64,000 nt of DNA from Desulfocapsa sp. (GTDB lineage Bacteria > Desulfobacterota > Desulfobulbia > Desulfobulbales > Desulfocapsaceae), in the NCBI GenBank assembly GCA_030145625.1, contig JAQYVF010000002.1, positions 61,209-125,208 of the forward strand, written 5' to 3'. Under the pieces are notes generated by a model. The model had not been told where the DNA came from and did no database searches. It saw nothing but the letters and a program-made list of their open reading frames with translations. The stretch's first letter is position 1. Each line of letters opens with the position of its first letter. The position numbers and the translations under genes are program-made. Below, one piece after another: positions 1 to 9,529 of the stretch.

Positions 1-276
1 TTTTTCTCCCTTGGTGAGACGCATATCGAGCTCCTCGAACCCACATCAGATGACAGCCCCATCGCCAAATTCCTTGAGAATCGTGGAGAGGGTGTTCACC
101 ATGTGGCCTACCGCTGCACAGACGTGGAGAAACAGTTGAGCCGGGCCAAGGAACATGGCTGCCTTCTGATCCATGAAATACCTATCATTGGAGCAGGAAG
201 CAAACAGGTCGCTTTTCTCCATCCCAAGTCCAGTCACGGAGTACTTACCGAATTCTGCAGTGGAGAACAGCAATGA
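1..276 (+). CDS. mce: Methylmalonyl-CoA epimerase, C-terminal part
   Basis: The reading frame is open from base 1 to a TGA at 274-276, so the N-terminus lies outside the window. The 91 visible residues match the second half of a vicinal-oxygen-chelate protein: a THIELLEP strand carrying a metal-ligand Glu, the GVHHVAYRC segment with a His ligand, and a final GVLTEFC strand. This enzyme interconverts (R)- and (S)-methylmalonyl-CoA in the cytoplasm. The stop overlaps the next start (ATGA at 273-276), so it is translationally coupled to the decarboxylase subunit. Together they form the methylmalonyl-CoA arm of propionate metabolism. The call rests on motifs plus context. Confidence 0.88.
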   Translation, partial: FFSLGETHIELLEPTSDDSPIAKFLENRGEGVHHVAYRCTDVEKQLSRAKEHGCLLIHEIPIIGAGSKQVAFLHPKSSHGVLTEFCSGEQQ

Positions 277-1817
277 ATAAAGACCTAGACCATTTGATGC
301 AACTGCGGGCCGAAGCCCAGCTCGGTGGCGGACAGGAACGTATCGACAAGCTCCATGCCAAGGGCAGAATGACCGCCCGTGAACGCATCAACCTTCTCCT
401 GGACCCGGGCTCCTTTGAAGAATTCGATATGTTCAAAACCCATCGCTGCCGTGATTTCGGCATGGAGGGCAAAGTCTTTCCAGGAGACGGTGTGGTCACC
501 GGCTACGGGACAGTGGATGGCAGGCTAGTATATGTTTATGCCCAGGACCCCACAGTCCTTGGCGGCTCACTTTCCGAAACTATTGCCGAAAAAATATGTA
601 AAGTCATGGATCTGGCCGTGAAAAATGGGGCTCCTATAATCGGCCTCAACGACTCGGGTGGAGCCCGCATCCAGGAAGGCATCGAAAGCCTGGCCGGATA
701 CTCGGACATCTTTCTTCGCAATGTCATGGCCTCTGGTGTTGTCCCTCAGATCTCTGCAATTTTTGGCCCCTGCGCAGGAGGAGCGGTCTACTCTCCAGCC
801 CTCACCGACTTTGTGGCCATGGTCAAGAACAACTCCTACATGTTTCTCACCGGCCCCAAGGTGGTCAAGTCGGTGACCCATGAAGATGTCACCGTTGAAG
901 AACTAGGCGGGGCAGACATGCACTCATCGCGCAGCGGTGTCTCAGATTACGCGGCCGAATCAGGAATGGATTGTGTGCAGTACGTGAAAAAGTTACTCTC
1001 CTATCTGCCACAAAACAATGTGGAAACTCCTCCAATGGTGCCCACCCTGGACCCGTCGGAAAGGCGGGCAGAGGAGCTGAACACGCTCATCCCGGACAGT
1101 GCAAGCACGGCCTATGACATGCAGGAAGTGATCCTCGCCACCATTGACAATCGGGATTTCTTTGAGATCAAGAGAGCTTTTGCCCCCAACCTCATTATCG
1201 GTTTTGCCCGCTACAGCGGCACAGTTGTTGGTATTGTCGCCAACCAACCCTCACACCTGTCAGGGGTACTTGATATCGATTCCTCGATCAAAGGTGCCCG
1301 CTTTGTCCGTTTCTGCGACTGCTTTAATATCCCGGTAGTCACCTTTGTCGATGTCCCCGGATTTCTTCCGGGTACTGTCCAGGAATATGGCGGAGCGATC
1401 CGCAACGGGGCAAAAATCCTCTATGCCTATGCCGAGGCCACCATTCCCAAGATCACGGTGATCACCCGCAAGGCCTATGGCGGTGCCTATTGCGTCATGT
1501 CTTCCAAGCATCTTCGAGGTGATATCAACTACGCCTGGCCCTGTGCCGAGATTGCGGTCATGGGGTCCAAGGGTGCAGTAGAAGTACTCTACGGGCGAAT
1601 AGCCAAAGAAAGTGCGGACCCGGCAGCCTTTCTTGCCGAAAAAGAGGCCGAGTATCAGGAAGCTGTGGCCAATCCCTATGTCGCGGCCAGACGGGGTTAC
1701 GTGGATGACATTATCGAACCTGCCCGGACCCGTTTCCGAATCATCAAGGCACTGGGAATGTTAAAAGACAAGAGAGACAGCAACCCCATGAAAAAACATG
1801 GCAACATTCCCCTGTGA
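273..1817 (+). CDS. mmdA: Methylmalonyl-CoA decarboxylase alpha (carboxyltransferase) subunit
   Basis: The 514-residue length is usual for the biotin-dependent carboxyltransferase family (propionyl-CoA carboxylase beta, MmdA). Visible motifs are the N-terminal [15 protein letters not shown] segment, the first crotonase-like half with [12 protein letters not shown] and [11 protein letters not shown], and the second half with VDVPGFLPG and [11 protein letters not shown], where CoA ester and carboxybiotin bind. It moves the carboxyl group from methylmalonyl-CoA to the biotin carrier. The neighbouring biotin carrier and Na+-pump beta subunit favour decarboxylase over propionyl-CoA carboxylase, which would need a biotin carboxylase subunit; none is seen here. 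The start overlaps the epimerase stop. Confidence 0.93.
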   Translation: MNKDLDHLMQLRAEAQLGGGQERIDKLHAKGRMTARERINLLLDPGSFEEFDMFKTHRCRDFGMEGKVFPGDGVVTGYGTVDGRLVYVYAQDPTVLGGSLSETIAEKICKVMDLAVKNGAPIIGLNDSGGARIQEGIESLAGYSDIFLRNVMASGVVPQISAIFGPCAGGAVYSPALTDFVAMVKNNSYMFLTGPKVVKSVTHEDVTVEELGGADMHSSRSGVSDYAAESGMDCVQYVKKLLSYLPQNNVETPPMVPTLDPSERRAEELNTLIPDSASTAYDMQEVILATIDNRDFFEIKRAFAPNLIIGFARYSGTVVGIVANQPSHLSGVLDIDSSIKGARFVRFCDCFNIPVVTFVDVPGFLPGTVQEYGGAIRNGAKILYAYAEATIPKITVITRKAYGGAYCVMSSKHLRGDINYAWPCAEIAVMGSKGAVEVLYGRIAKESADPAAFLAEKEAEYQEAVANPYVAARRGYVDDIIEPARTRFRIIKALGMLKDKRDSNPMKKHGNIPL

Positions 1818-2031
1818 TGATCCTCCGAAATCTAATCATCATACTAGCCTCCTTGTCCCATTTTGGTTATAAGGAATCAGGTGGTTCTAATAAACTTCAT
1901 CCCCTCGGGATGTAACTACCTAACAGTATACCAAATATTCACAATTAGATTGTCCAGCACAGTCTGTTATACCAAACAGCCTGGTCGCAAATAGATGGGA
2001 TACTGTTACCCAGTTACATTTAATTAATACT

Positions 2032-2415
2032 ATGTCGTTAACGAATATAGGTCTCCACAACCTCACCCAGCCCGGATTTAATGCGCTGCAGTTTTCCCTC
2101 ATGGGCCTCGGCCTGGTCTTTGGCGGACTTCTCATCATTGCCCTCTACATCACGTTACTCCCCAGGCTGCTCGAATTTACGCAGCGCAAACAGATATCTC
2201 CTGCAAAAACCAAGATAGCTGCAGACAAGAAAGAGGAAGAAGAGATTCTCCTGGCCATTGCCATCGCCTTCCACCTGCACAGCAACTTTCCCGAGGGCAG
2301 CGAACGCATCACCTGGAAGAGTCACGGTGACATGGAATCGCCATCGCCCTGGCTGGTCTCAGGCCGCATGCATTCTCTTACCAGTCGCAAATTACCCAAT
2401 ACCTGGAAAAGATAA
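2032..2415 (+). CDS. Sodium-pump decarboxylase gamma-like small membrane subunit (OadG type)
   Basis: A 127-residue protein with one clear N-terminal membrane helix (about residues 22-45, rich in Leu, Gly and Ile) followed by a charged cytoplasmic tail with a Lys/Glu-rich stretch near residues 55-72. This is the architecture of OadG/MmdD gamma or delta subunits, which assemble the carboxyltransferase with the membrane beta subunit. The sequence is weakly conserved in that family, so the call relies on its place between alpha and biotin-carrier genes. The upstream gap is 214 bases and holds no other gene. No strong ribosome-binding site precedes the ATG, so the start could be slightly different. 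Confidence 0.75.
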   Translation: MSLTNIGLHNLTQPGFNALQFSLMGLGLVFGGLLIIALYITLLPRLLEFTQRKQISPAKTKIAADKKEEEEILLAIAIAFHLHSNFPEGSERITWKSHGDMESPSPWLVSGRMHSLTSRKLPNTWKR

Positions 2416-2507
2416 TGAAGGGTAATTATTCAACACGATTTAACGCACTGTCAGAAGAGTTACACACCACTATTTGACAATCCCCAACAAACGCATAACT
2501 ATACATA

Positions 2508-2939
2508 ATGAAAGAATATAAACTCAAAATTAACGACAACAGCTATACAGTCGTCATCAAGGATGTCACAGATGATGCCGTGCTGGCCGAAGTGAATGGG
2601 AAAAAGCATATTGTCCATATCGATACCATTGCCAATATCACCCCACCCACGGAAAACCGGGAAACAACCCTGACAAGCACGCCTTCCCCCTCCCCACAAC
2701 TCTCTTCCCCAGTGGCAAGCAGTGATTCCGGAACCATCATCACCCCCATCCCAGGCCAGATCATCAGCATCAGCGTCAGCCAGGGAGATAAAATCCGCAC
2801 CGGTCAAAAATTGCTGATTCTGGAAGCCATGAAATTAGAAAACAGTATCACTGCCACCATGGATGGAACAGTCAGCGAAATTTTGGTTGCTGAGGGTGAT
2901 ATAGTCAATCAGGGCCAGCCCCTGATTGTTCTCGTATAA
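2508..2939 (+). CDS. mmdC: Biotin carboxyl carrier subunit of methylmalonyl-CoA decarboxylase
   Basis: 143 residues in three parts: a small N-terminal beta domain (1-45), a Thr/Ser/Pro-rich flexible linker (about 46-72), and a C-terminal biotinyl domain. The biotinylation motif reads EAMKLEN, with target Lys109, and is followed by the usual second half with the GTVSEILVAEGD hairpin. The carrier shuttles the carboxyl group from the alpha subunit to the membrane beta subunit. The Pro/Ser linker is the normal swinging-arm feature of these subunits. The gene lies nine bases upstream of the beta-subunit start, in the same operon. Confidence 0.93.
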   Translation: MKEYKLKINDNSYTVVIKDVTDDAVLAEVNGKKHIVHIDTIANITPPTENRETTLTSTPSPSPQLSSPVASSDSGTIITPIPGQIISISVSQGDKIRTGQKLLILEAMKLENSITATMDGTVSEILVAEGDIVNQGQPLIVLV

Positions 2940-2948
2940 GGAGATACA

Positions 2949-4076
2949 GTGGATCTGCTCAGTTTTTTTAACAACTCAGGATTTGCATACCTGGAATGGG
3001 GTAACCTGGTGATGATTACGGTGGGAATACTCTTTATCTACCTCGCCATCACCAAGGATTATGAGCCCCTCCTCCTTGTCCCCATCGGCTTTGGCGTGAT
3101 CGTCGGCAATATTCCTCCCATTGAAGGCATGCCGCTCTCTGTGTATGCGGAAGGTTCGGTCTTTTCCTACCTCTACATGGGTGTCATGAAAGGTATTTAC
3201 CCCCCCCTTATTTTTCTCGGGATCGGGGCCATGACCGATTTTTCCACCATGCTCTCCAACCCGAAGTTGATTTTATTGGGCGCGGCTGCACAAATCGGTG
3301 TTTTTCTCACCTTCCTCGGTTCGCTCTTTCTCGGATTCAGCCCTGAACAGGCCGGAGCCATTGGCATCATCGGCGGAGCAGACGGTCCCACTGCCATTTT
3401 TCTCTCCTCCATGCTTGCCCCGGAGCTGCTCGGCCCCATCGCCATAGCCGCTTATTCTTACATGGCCCTGGTACCTGTGATCCAGCCGCCCATCATGTAT
3501 CTCTTTACCACGAAAAAAGAGAGACGAATTCACATGAAACCTCCCCGCCAGGTTTCAAAAAAGGAAAAGGTTATCTTTCCCATTGTCGCCTTTCTCATCT
3601 GTGCGTTGATTGCCCCGGGTTCCATGACCCTCCTCGGTATGCTCTTCTTCGGCAACCTGCTCAAAGAATCAATGGTCACCGAACGACTTGCCAACACGGC
3701 CCGCAATGCCCTCATCGATACAGTCACTATCCTTTTAGGATTTTCTGTGGGTGCCTCCACTCAGGCCCAGACCTTTCTCACCTCCCAGTCTATTCTGATC
3801 TTTGTCCTGGGAGCAGCCGCTTTTATTGTGGCTACCATGGGTGGAGTACTCTTTGCCAAGTTCATGAACCTCTTTCTCAAAGAAAAAATTAATCCCCTGC
3901 TCGGTGCAGCAGGCGTTTCCGCTGTTCCGGATTCGGCCAGGGTCGTGCATGCCGTCGGTCTCAAGGAAGACCCCAGCAACTTCCTGCTCATGCATGCCAT
4001 GGCCCCGAATGTGGCTGGAGTTATTGGTTCCGCCATCGCTGCCGGTGTCCTCTGGTCGGCTCTTGGTAAATTTTGA
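2949..4076 (+). CDS. mmdB: Na+-transporting methylmalonyl-CoA decarboxylase beta subunit
   Basis: A 375-residue polytopic membrane protein of the OadB/MmdB/GcdB family. It uses a GTG start preceded by an AAGGAGA ribosome-binding site overlapping the previous stop. The conserved GGADGPTAIFLSSMLAP segment, carrying the Asp implicated in Na+ and carboxybiotin handling, lies near residue 140, and AYSYMALVPVIQPPIM follows. The final stretch GLKEDPSNFLLMHAM and GVIGSAIAAG is also typical. The subunit decarboxylates carboxybiotin and exports Na+, conserving energy from methylmalonyl-CoA decarboxylation. The order alpha, gamma-like, biotin carrier, beta makes a complete pump. Confidence 0.95.
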   Translation: MDLLSFFNNSGFAYLEWGNLVMITVGILFIYLAITKDYEPLLLVPIGFGVIVGNIPPIEGMPLSVYAEGSVFSYLYMGVMKGIYPPLIFLGIGAMTDFSTMLSNPKLILLGAAAQIGVFLTFLGSLFLGFSPEQAGAIGIIGGADGPTAIFLSSMLAPELLGPIAIAAYSYMALVPVIQPPIMYLFTTKKERRIHMKPPRQVSKKEKVIFPIVAFLICALIAPGSMTLLGMLFFGNLLKESMVTERLANTARNALIDTVTILLGFSVGASTQAQTFLTSQSILIFVLGAAAFIVATMGGVLFAKFMNLFLKEKINPLLGAAGVSAVPDSARVVHAVGLKEDPSNFLLMHAMAPNVAGVIGSAIAAGVLWSALGKF

Positions 4077-4127
4077 GGGAACGAACTCGGTGACATGACA
4101 TGCCCCCTTTAACAGAGAGATACTCCC

Positions 4128-4988
4128 ATGATGACTCCCCCCCTCACTCTCGGTGATTTTCAGATTTACTGGTTGGGCGGCGGCAATTTTCGTCTGGACG
4201 GCGGGACCATGTTCGGTGCAGTGCCCAAGGTCCTGTGGCAAAAAAAATGTGAGGCCGATGCTGCCAATTCCATCCCTCTGGTTAACGATGCCCTCCTTGT
4301 CAGAACTCCGGAACAGAATATTATTATAGATACCGGCCTCGGCAACAAACTGACACCAAAACAACTCTCTATCTTTCAAGTTACATTGCCCTGGTCAGTG
4401 GTCGAGGACCTCACACAGCTTGGCCTGTCAAGGAATGACATTGACATTGTCCTGCTCACCCACTGCGACTTTGATCATGCCGGCGGCATTGTCATGCTTG
4501 ATGAGCAAGGAAGAGAGAAACTGACATTTCCCCGTGCTCTTCATTATGTGCAGAAAACAGAGTGGGAAGATGTGGAACACCCCTGTCGCCGTGCCAAGTC
4601 AACCTACTGGCCCGCCAACTTTGACCTGCTCAAAAAAGAAGGACACCTGGAAATCATTGATGGCGACCTGGAAGTCTGCCCTGGTATCAAACTACGCCAC
4701 ACAGGGGGCCACACCCGTGGTCACCAGTTGGTAGAACTCTCCTCGCAGGGTGAAACTGCCGTCCACCTTGGTGACCTTTTCCCCACCCATGCCTACACCA
4801 ATCCTCTCTGGATTATGGCCTATGACAACTTCCCTCTGGAAGTAATTGAGCGAAAGGAAGAATATTTCGACCACTATCGCAGGCGTAACAGCTGGTTTAC
4901 TTTTTATCATGACCCACAGATCAAGGCCTGCAAACTCACAGAACAGGGAGAAATCAATATCACCTGGCCTCCATCTCTGCACCAGTAA
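4128..4988 (+). CDS. Metallo-beta-lactamase-fold hydrolase (YtnP/lactonase-like)
   Basis: 286 residues with the metal-binding signature LTHCDFDHAGG (HxxxDH variant, as in YtnP and AHL-lactonase-like members where the second His is replaced), a later His in GGHTRGHQ, and an Asp in HLGDLFPTHAY. These make a two-metal site on an MBL scaffold. The substrate cannot be read from sequence; quorum-sensing lactones are one family activity but not implied here. The gene follows the decarboxylase operon by 51 bases on the same strand, so it may be co-transcribed. Two adjacent ATG codons (4128 and 4131) are both possible starts. Confidence 0.8.
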   Translation: MMTPPLTLGDFQIYWLGGGNFRLDGGTMFGAVPKVLWQKKCEADAANSIPLVNDALLVRTPEQNIIIDTGLGNKLTPKQLSIFQVTLPWSVVEDLTQLGLSRNDIDIVLLTHCDFDHAGGIVMLDEQGREKLTFPRALHYVQKTEWEDVEHPCRRAKSTYWPANFDLLKKEGHLEIIDGDLEVCPGIKLRHTGGHTRGHQLVELSSQGETAVHLGDLFPTHAYTNPLWIMAYDNFPLEVIERKEEYFDHYRRRNSWFTFYHDPQIKACKLTEQGEINITWPPSLHQ

Positions 4989-5149
4989 AGCATCCTCCCC
5001 TCAGCCAGTACTGATATGGTGTGTGAAGAGAAGCCTCGCCCGCTTCGCCTCTTTTTCTAGAGCATTCCCCCTACACCTTTCCTCCTTCGCATTGTATCAC
5101 CAGTGAATCATTCCTACACAAACCCTCCAATTTCCATATAGTAAGTGGC

Positions 5150-5163
5150 TTTCTTTAAAGAAA
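5150..5163. other. Perfect 14-bp palindrome in the gap before the exported protein gene
   Basis: TTTCTTTAAAGAAA is a perfect dyad in the 286-base gap 4989-5274. It lies about 110 bases upstream of the next start and could be an operator, but no regulator can be assigned. A TTGACA at 5223 and a TATAAT at 5250 follow, with a 21-base spacing that is longer than usual for a sigma-70 promoter. Confidence 0.3.
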
Positions 5164-5274
5164 TATCATTTGCTTTTTATGAAAAAACGATATTTATTAT
5201 TCCAAAGAAGATTCATGACGTATTGACACAATAAAGTGCAATACGATCATATAATACTAAAAGAGGAATATATT

Positions 5275-5583
5275 ATGAACAGTAACAGGAATACAACTAA
5301 AGTCATTTGTACCGCCATCGCCCTTCTCTTAAGCAGCGGCATAGCTTTTTCCAACGCATTTGCCTCAGGTACTGAAGCTGCAACCCATGAAGTAGTTGAA
5401 CATACAACCGGAGACATGGCCAAAGAAGCTGCATCCGAGGTAGCAGACTCTGCCAAGGAAAAAGCTATCGGTGTTGCCAAAGACCAGGCAGACAGTGCAG
5501 TCGACTCTGCCCTTGGGAAAGTTGACGAGACCTTGAAACCTGCCGAGAAAGCTGCAGACGCAGCAAAAGACGCTACCCATTAA
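5275..5583 (+). CDS. Small exported alanine-rich helical protein, function unknown
   Basis: 102 residues from the ATG preceded by AGAGG; an earlier in-frame ATG at 5236 lacks a ribosome-binding site and would put a polar extension ahead of the signal peptide. Residues 1-32 form a Sec-type signal sequence with cleavage probably after AFA. The mature part is almost entirely charged, Ala-rich helix with repeated Ala/Lys/Glu/Asp heptad-like runs (KEAASEVADSAKEKA, KAADAAKDA), reminiscent of LEA-like or periplasmic stress proteins. It resembles in style, not in alignable sequence, the exported protein at 20083-20430. A strong hairpin follows the stop. Confidence 0.7.
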   Translation: MNSNRNTTKVICTAIALLLSSGIAFSNAFASGTEAATHEVVEHTTGDMAKEAASEVADSAKEKAIGVAKDQADSAVDSALGKVDETLKPAEKAADAAKDATH

Positions 5584-5599
5584 TCTCTCCCACAGCACC

Positions 5600-5640
5600 A
5601 GCGGACAACCAGCAAAACTCCACAACCCTGGCTGTCCGCT
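5600..5640 (+). terminator. Hairpin downstream of the small exported protein gene
   Basis: AGCGGACA (5600-5607) pairs with TGTCCGCT (5633-5640), extended by CCA/TGG inside. It starts 17 bases after the stop and is followed by a short pyrimidine run, so it is probably a terminator for the small gene. The rest of the gap to 5925 shows no gene. Confidence 0.6.
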
Positions 5641-5925
5641 TCTCCCCCTCCTGCTCAACCTCGCCTCTGAATTGACTCCGCCAAACGACATTGCAGCCAG
5701 AGTTCACTCTCTCTTTTAAAAAAGTCATCTGTCCAATCAGGTATAAGTAAAAAAAGTTAGCGCTCCATACCACGCAGTACTTGTAGGCATACTGAGTTCT
5801 ATGATATCTATATAGAAAGCCTGGCAGAGAAAATCTGTAAAAAACATCCAAAAACACCGTTACCTATCTTCATCGCACATCATTGTCACTCATTGCCCCT
5901 ATTCACCACAACAAGGAGAACAATA

Positions 5926-6756
5926 ATGAATTCCGAACAATATATTCAGTACATGCAACTGGCGAAGTCCTGGCTTGTCGCCAAAGGCCCCGGCGTCTTT
6001 TCAGCCATTGTCATATTAATTATCGGACGAATAGTAGCAAGGTGGATCGCTGCACTATGCAGCAAGGCATTAGTCAAAGCAAAAGTGGATGAAACCCTTG
6101 TTCGTTTTCTAAATAAAATTATCTATTACGTACTTCTTATTGCCGTGATCATTGCAGCAGCAGATCAAGTTGGGATCAAAACCACCTCTTTTCTGGCAAT
6201 ACTTGGTGCTGCAAGTCTTGCAATAGCCCTGGCCCTGAAAGACTCTCTTGCCAACTTCGCTTCTGGCGTCATGCTGATCCTCTTTCACCCGTTCAAGGTT
6301 GGCGATGTGATTACTACTGGCGGGGTAACCGGCAGCGTCCATCAGATAGATATTGTCAGTACCGTTCTTATAACCGGTGACAATCAAAAAATTGTTATTC
6401 CCAACAAGACAATCACCTCTAGTACTATAACCAATATCAATGCCCTTCCGACCCGCAGAATAGATCTGCTCGTGGGTATCGGCTATGACGATGATATCCG
6501 TCAGGCAAAAACAACCCTTGATGAACTGGTCAAGGCCGACGACCGAATTCTCACCGACCCTCCCCCCACCATTGCAGTCTCAGAGCTTGCTGATTCCAGT
6601 GTCAATCTCATCGTCCGCCCCTGGGTAAAAACCACTGACTACTGGAAAGTACGCCTCGACCTGACAGAAAAAATCAAGCTGACATTTGATGAGCGCGGCA
6701 TCTCCTTTCCTTACCCCCAGCAGGATGTTCACATGCATCAGGCACCTGCTGATTAG
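5926..6756 (+). CDS. mscS: Small-conductance mechanosensitive channel (MscS family)
   Basis: 276 residues from the ATG with an AAGGAG site nine bases upstream; the alternative TTG at 5893 has none. Three membrane helices occupy roughly residues 15-110. The third, pore-lining helix shows the Ala/Gly-packed pattern GAASLAIALALKDSLANFASG, followed by the beta domain start HPFKVGDVI and the conserved VGIGYDDD segment in the cytoplasmic vestibule. The length matches E. coli MscS (286). It releases solutes on hypo-osmotic shock. No operon partner is evident, although the next genes are on the same strand. Confidence 0.93.
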   Translation: MNSEQYIQYMQLAKSWLVAKGPGVFSAIVILIIGRIVARWIAALCSKALVKAKVDETLVRFLNKIIYYVLLIAVIIAAADQVGIKTTSFLAILGAASLAIALALKDSLANFASGVMLILFHPFKVGDVITTGGVTGSVHQIDIVSTVLITGDNQKIVIPNKTITSSTITNINALPTRRIDLLVGIGYDDDIRQAKTTLDELVKADDRILTDPPPTIAVSELADSSVNLIVRPWVKTTDYWKVRLDLTEKIKLTFDERGISFPYPQQDVHMHQAPAD

Positions 6757-6823
6757 AATCATGACCGTCGCCAGAAAAGGAATCCCCCCTTCTGTCAACA
6801 AATCAGGATAAAAGAGTATAAAA

Positions 6824-7078
6824 ATGATCCTACCCGACAAAGGATACCGACTAAGCTCATCATTTTTCCTACTCGTTGCAGGCCTGCTCTTTGTTACACA
6901 GATACCAGCTCATGCAGAAATTGACATCGTTGACAGAAGCAAAGCAGAAGAAGTCATTCAGGGCGAAAAAACACCCCTCTCTTGTCCCAAGAGACTGAAG
7001 ACACAATTGACAAGCCCCATAATCAGGAGACAAATACCTTATGCGATGGAAGACTGGAAGGAGAAGTTCCAACATTAA
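6824..7078 (+). CDS. Possible small exported protein overlapping the metallopeptidase gene
   Basis: An 84-codon frame opens with a convincing signal peptide (hydrophobic residues 12-26, then an AHA cleavage site before EIDIVD). It overlaps the next gene by 38 bases. Beyond residue 52 the composition becomes basic and less protein-like, while the next frame (from about 6980) reads as an acidic, more natural continuation. The gene may therefore be real and short, or a decayed or frameshifted exported protein. No family is recognised. No terminator or promoter separates it from the peptidase. Confidence 0.4.
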   Translation: MILPDKGYRLSSSFFLLVAGLLFVTQIPAHAEIDIVDRSKAEEVIQGEKTPLSCPKRLKTQLTSPIIRRQIPYAMEDWKEKFQH

Positions 7079-7901
7079 TGACAGGCGCGGAATCCGACTT
7101 TCGGGCAAGGCCAAAAGTGGCGGTATCGGAATTCTTGTGGTCGCTCTCATCGCCATCTATTTTGGTATCGACCCTTCCTTTATTTTGCAGCAACAGGGAG
7201 CACTTACCAATGGGAGTCCCCAGGAAAGCAGTGCATACACACCGACAAAGTCAGAAAATGAACAGGCTGATTTTGTCTCTGTAGTACTGGCTAACACTGA
7301 AGATACCTGGGGAGCAATTTTCAAGGAATATGGAGAAACATATCAACAACCCGAGCTAGTTCTCTTTACTGGAGCTGTGGAATCTGCCTGTGGTTATGCG
7401 CAAGCGGCAACAGGACCTTTTTACTGTCCAGCTGATCAACAGGTCTATATCGACCTCAGTTTTTTTCAAGAGTTACAGAACACCTTGGACGCACCTGGAG
7501 ATTTTGCCCAGGCCTACGTTGTGGCCCATGAGATTGGGCACCATATCCAGAAACTCACCGGTGTCAGCGACCAGGTACATGCAAAAAAACAAACAATGTC
7601 AAAAACAGCCTACAACAAGCTCTCTGTCAGCCTCGAACTCCAGGCAGATTGCTTTGCCGGCGTCTGGGCACACCATGCAGATAAAATGCAAAATATCCTC
7701 GAACCGGGCGATACGAAAGAAGCCCTCCATGCCGCAGCAATGATCGGCGATGACCGGCTACAGAAGCAGGCCAGGGGATATGTCGTCCCGGACTCTTTCA
7801 CCCATGGCAGCTCTGCCCAACGCGTCAAATGGTTTCAGCAAGGATTTAACAGCGGTGACCTGCATACTTGTGACACATTCAGTCGGTCGAAATCACTATA
7901 A
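7041..7901 (+). CDS. ypfJ: Neutral zinc metallopeptidase, YpfJ/KPN_02809 family
   Basis: 286 residues. The N-terminal MRWKTGRRSSNINDRRG is the hallmark opening of this family and fixes the start; AGGAGA lies ten bases upstream. One membrane anchor follows (about residues 27-45), then the catalytic domain with the zinc motif VVAHEIGHHIQ, an upstream YCPADQQVYIDLSFF strand, and the downstream ELQADCFAGVWAHH segment supplying the third ligand. Topology suggests a membrane-anchored, extracytoplasmic peptidase; its physiological substrate is not known. The family is common in Gram-negative bacteria and usually monocistronic. Confidence 0.92.
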   Translation: MRWKTGRRSSNINDRRGIRLSGKAKSGGIGILVVALIAIYFGIDPSFILQQQGALTNGSPQESSAYTPTKSENEQADFVSVVLANTEDTWGAIFKEYGETYQQPELVLFTGAVESACGYAQAATGPFYCPADQQVYIDLSFFQELQNTLDAPGDFAQAYVVAHEIGHHIQKLTGVSDQVHAKKQTMSKTAYNKLSVSLELQADCFAGVWAHHADKMQNILEPGDTKEALHAAAMIGDDRLQKQARGYVVPDSFTHGSSAQRVKWFQQGFNSGDLHTCDTFSRSKSL

Positions 7902-8170
7902 AAGCAAAGCGTTCAGGCCAAACCGTCAAAACTCAATCTGGAGAGTTACCTGGCTTAGCTCCAAAAATCCCTTTCCACAACAAGATAACGTCCTGCATCC
8001 TCAAAGATCGGCAGAAATCCCTTCCTATCTTGCTCTCTTTTCCGCTACAATAAAATCTGACACACCCTCTCAACCTAGCTTTGAGAACATTATCATTCTT
8101 GACCCTGCATTTCTCACCCACACAACTTCTGAGGAATACGAGGTTAATACAACCTTTCTCCACCTTGCGC

Positions 8171-9370
8171 ATGGACACATTCCTCGCCAGACAGCCCATA
8201 TTCGACCAAAACCTGGACATCTACGGCTATGAACTCCTGTTTCGAGCAGATCCCACCAATATCTTTCCGGAAATAGATGGAGACAGCGCCACAGCCAAAA
8301 TCCTCTCTTCCACCTTTTTTACCGTAGGAATTGAAGAAGTCACCGGCAACAAAAAGGCCTTCGTCAACTTCACCGAGGAATTGCTCCTGCAGGGTACGGT
8401 AGATATGTTTTCTTCTAAGACCGTTGTCATCGAACTCTTGGAAAGCATCTCACCCAGTCCGGAAGTGATCGAGGTCATACAGGAACTCCGTAAAAAACAT
8501 TACGATCTGGCCCTTGACGATTTCACCTGGGACGAAAAACTCATCCCCCTGTTACAGGAGGCCACCATTATCAAGGTCGACTTCCAGCAAAGCAACGAAG
8601 AAGAGATAATAAAAATAGACAAATTGGCCAAGCAATATGGCTGCTCCCTGCTTGCAGAAAAAATCGAGACCTACAAGGAATTCAACTACGCCAAATCCCT
8701 TGGTTTCCACTATTTTCAGGGATATTTCTTTGCCAAACCCGAGATGATACAGAACAAAGATATCTCACCCATGAAACAAAACGTCCTCCACCTCCTGATG
8801 AAAGTGTTTGGCGAGGATTCCTCCATAGACGAACTGGAAGCTATTATTTCCCGTGATGTAGCAATGAGCTTTAAACTCCTCAGCTATATCAATTCTGCAG
8901 CCTTTTTCCGAATTGCCGAACTGAAATCGGTTCGCCAGGCTATTGCCTTTCTTGGCATCAACGAGTTTCGCGTTTTTGTGACTGTCATAGCCGTTGCCCA
9001 ACTCTGTCAAGACAAACCACACGAGCTTATCCGCTCCTCAGTGATCCGGGCTCGATTCCTGGCCTTATTAGCCAGCGAACTCGGCAAGGACAAGGATATC
9101 TACTTCATGCTCGGTCTCTTCTCACTCGTTGATGCCATGCTCGACAACTCAATGAATGAGCTGATGAAAAACTTACCGGTCAGCAACAGCCTAAAAAAAG
9201 CGCTGACCCAACGCCGTGGAGAACTTTTTTCCGCTCTGGAATTCATCGAACTCCACGAACAGGGAGAATGGGACCTGCTGGAACAGCGAAGACTGGCCGC
9301 TGAAATCCAGGAAGGAAAAATCACCTCCTTTTATCTCGAAGCCATCACCTGGGCAGACAACTGCCCCTGA
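8171..9370 (+). CDS. EAL-HDOD signalling protein, YuxH type, probably catalytically inactive
   Basis: 399 residues from the ATG opening MDTFLARQPIFDQNL, the family's usual N-terminus; an earlier in-frame start at 8081 adds an unlikely extension. Residues 1-200 form an EAL-like domain and 200-399 an HDOD domain (SYINSAAFFRIAELKSVRQA). In the EAL part the signature is ELL rather than EAL, and the DDFG(T)G loop is replaced by DDFTWDE, so metal and c-di-GMP hydrolysis are doubtful. LLAEKIET is retained. Such proteins act as signalling scaffolds. The 269-base gap before it holds no other gene. Confidence 0.85.
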   Translation: MDTFLARQPIFDQNLDIYGYELLFRADPTNIFPEIDGDSATAKILSSTFFTVGIEEVTGNKKAFVNFTEELLLQGTVDMFSSKTVVIELLESISPSPEVIEVIQELRKKHYDLALDDFTWDEKLIPLLQEATIIKVDFQQSNEEEIIKIDKLAKQYGCSLLAEKIETYKEFNYAKSLGFHYFQGYFFAKPEMIQNKDISPMKQNVLHLLMKVFGEDSSIDELEAIISRDVAMSFKLLSYINSAAFFRIAELKSVRQAIAFLGINEFRVFVTVIAVAQLCQDKPHELIRSSVIRARFLALLASELGKDKDIYFMLGLFSLVDAMLDNSMNELMKNLPVSNSLKKALTQRRGELFSALEFIELHEQGEWDLLEQRRLAAEIQEGKITSFYLEAITWADNCP

Positions 9371-9529
9371 ATGCCTCCATCGCCACTCCTCTATTACTCT
9401 TCTCCCTACTTACTATTTGAGATTTGTTTCCGACCAGAGTATCTTTCATCCAGATTTTCCTTATAAAGTTCTTTCAGAAAATCATTCCTGGAAGACTCAA
9501 GCTCCTTCATTTTCTTTCAGGTAAAAAGT

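Noticed and set aside
5223..5255. TTGACA and TATAAT as a sigma-70 promoter for the small exported protein
   Set aside because: The spacing is 21 bases, outside the usual 16-18, so it is noted only in passing.
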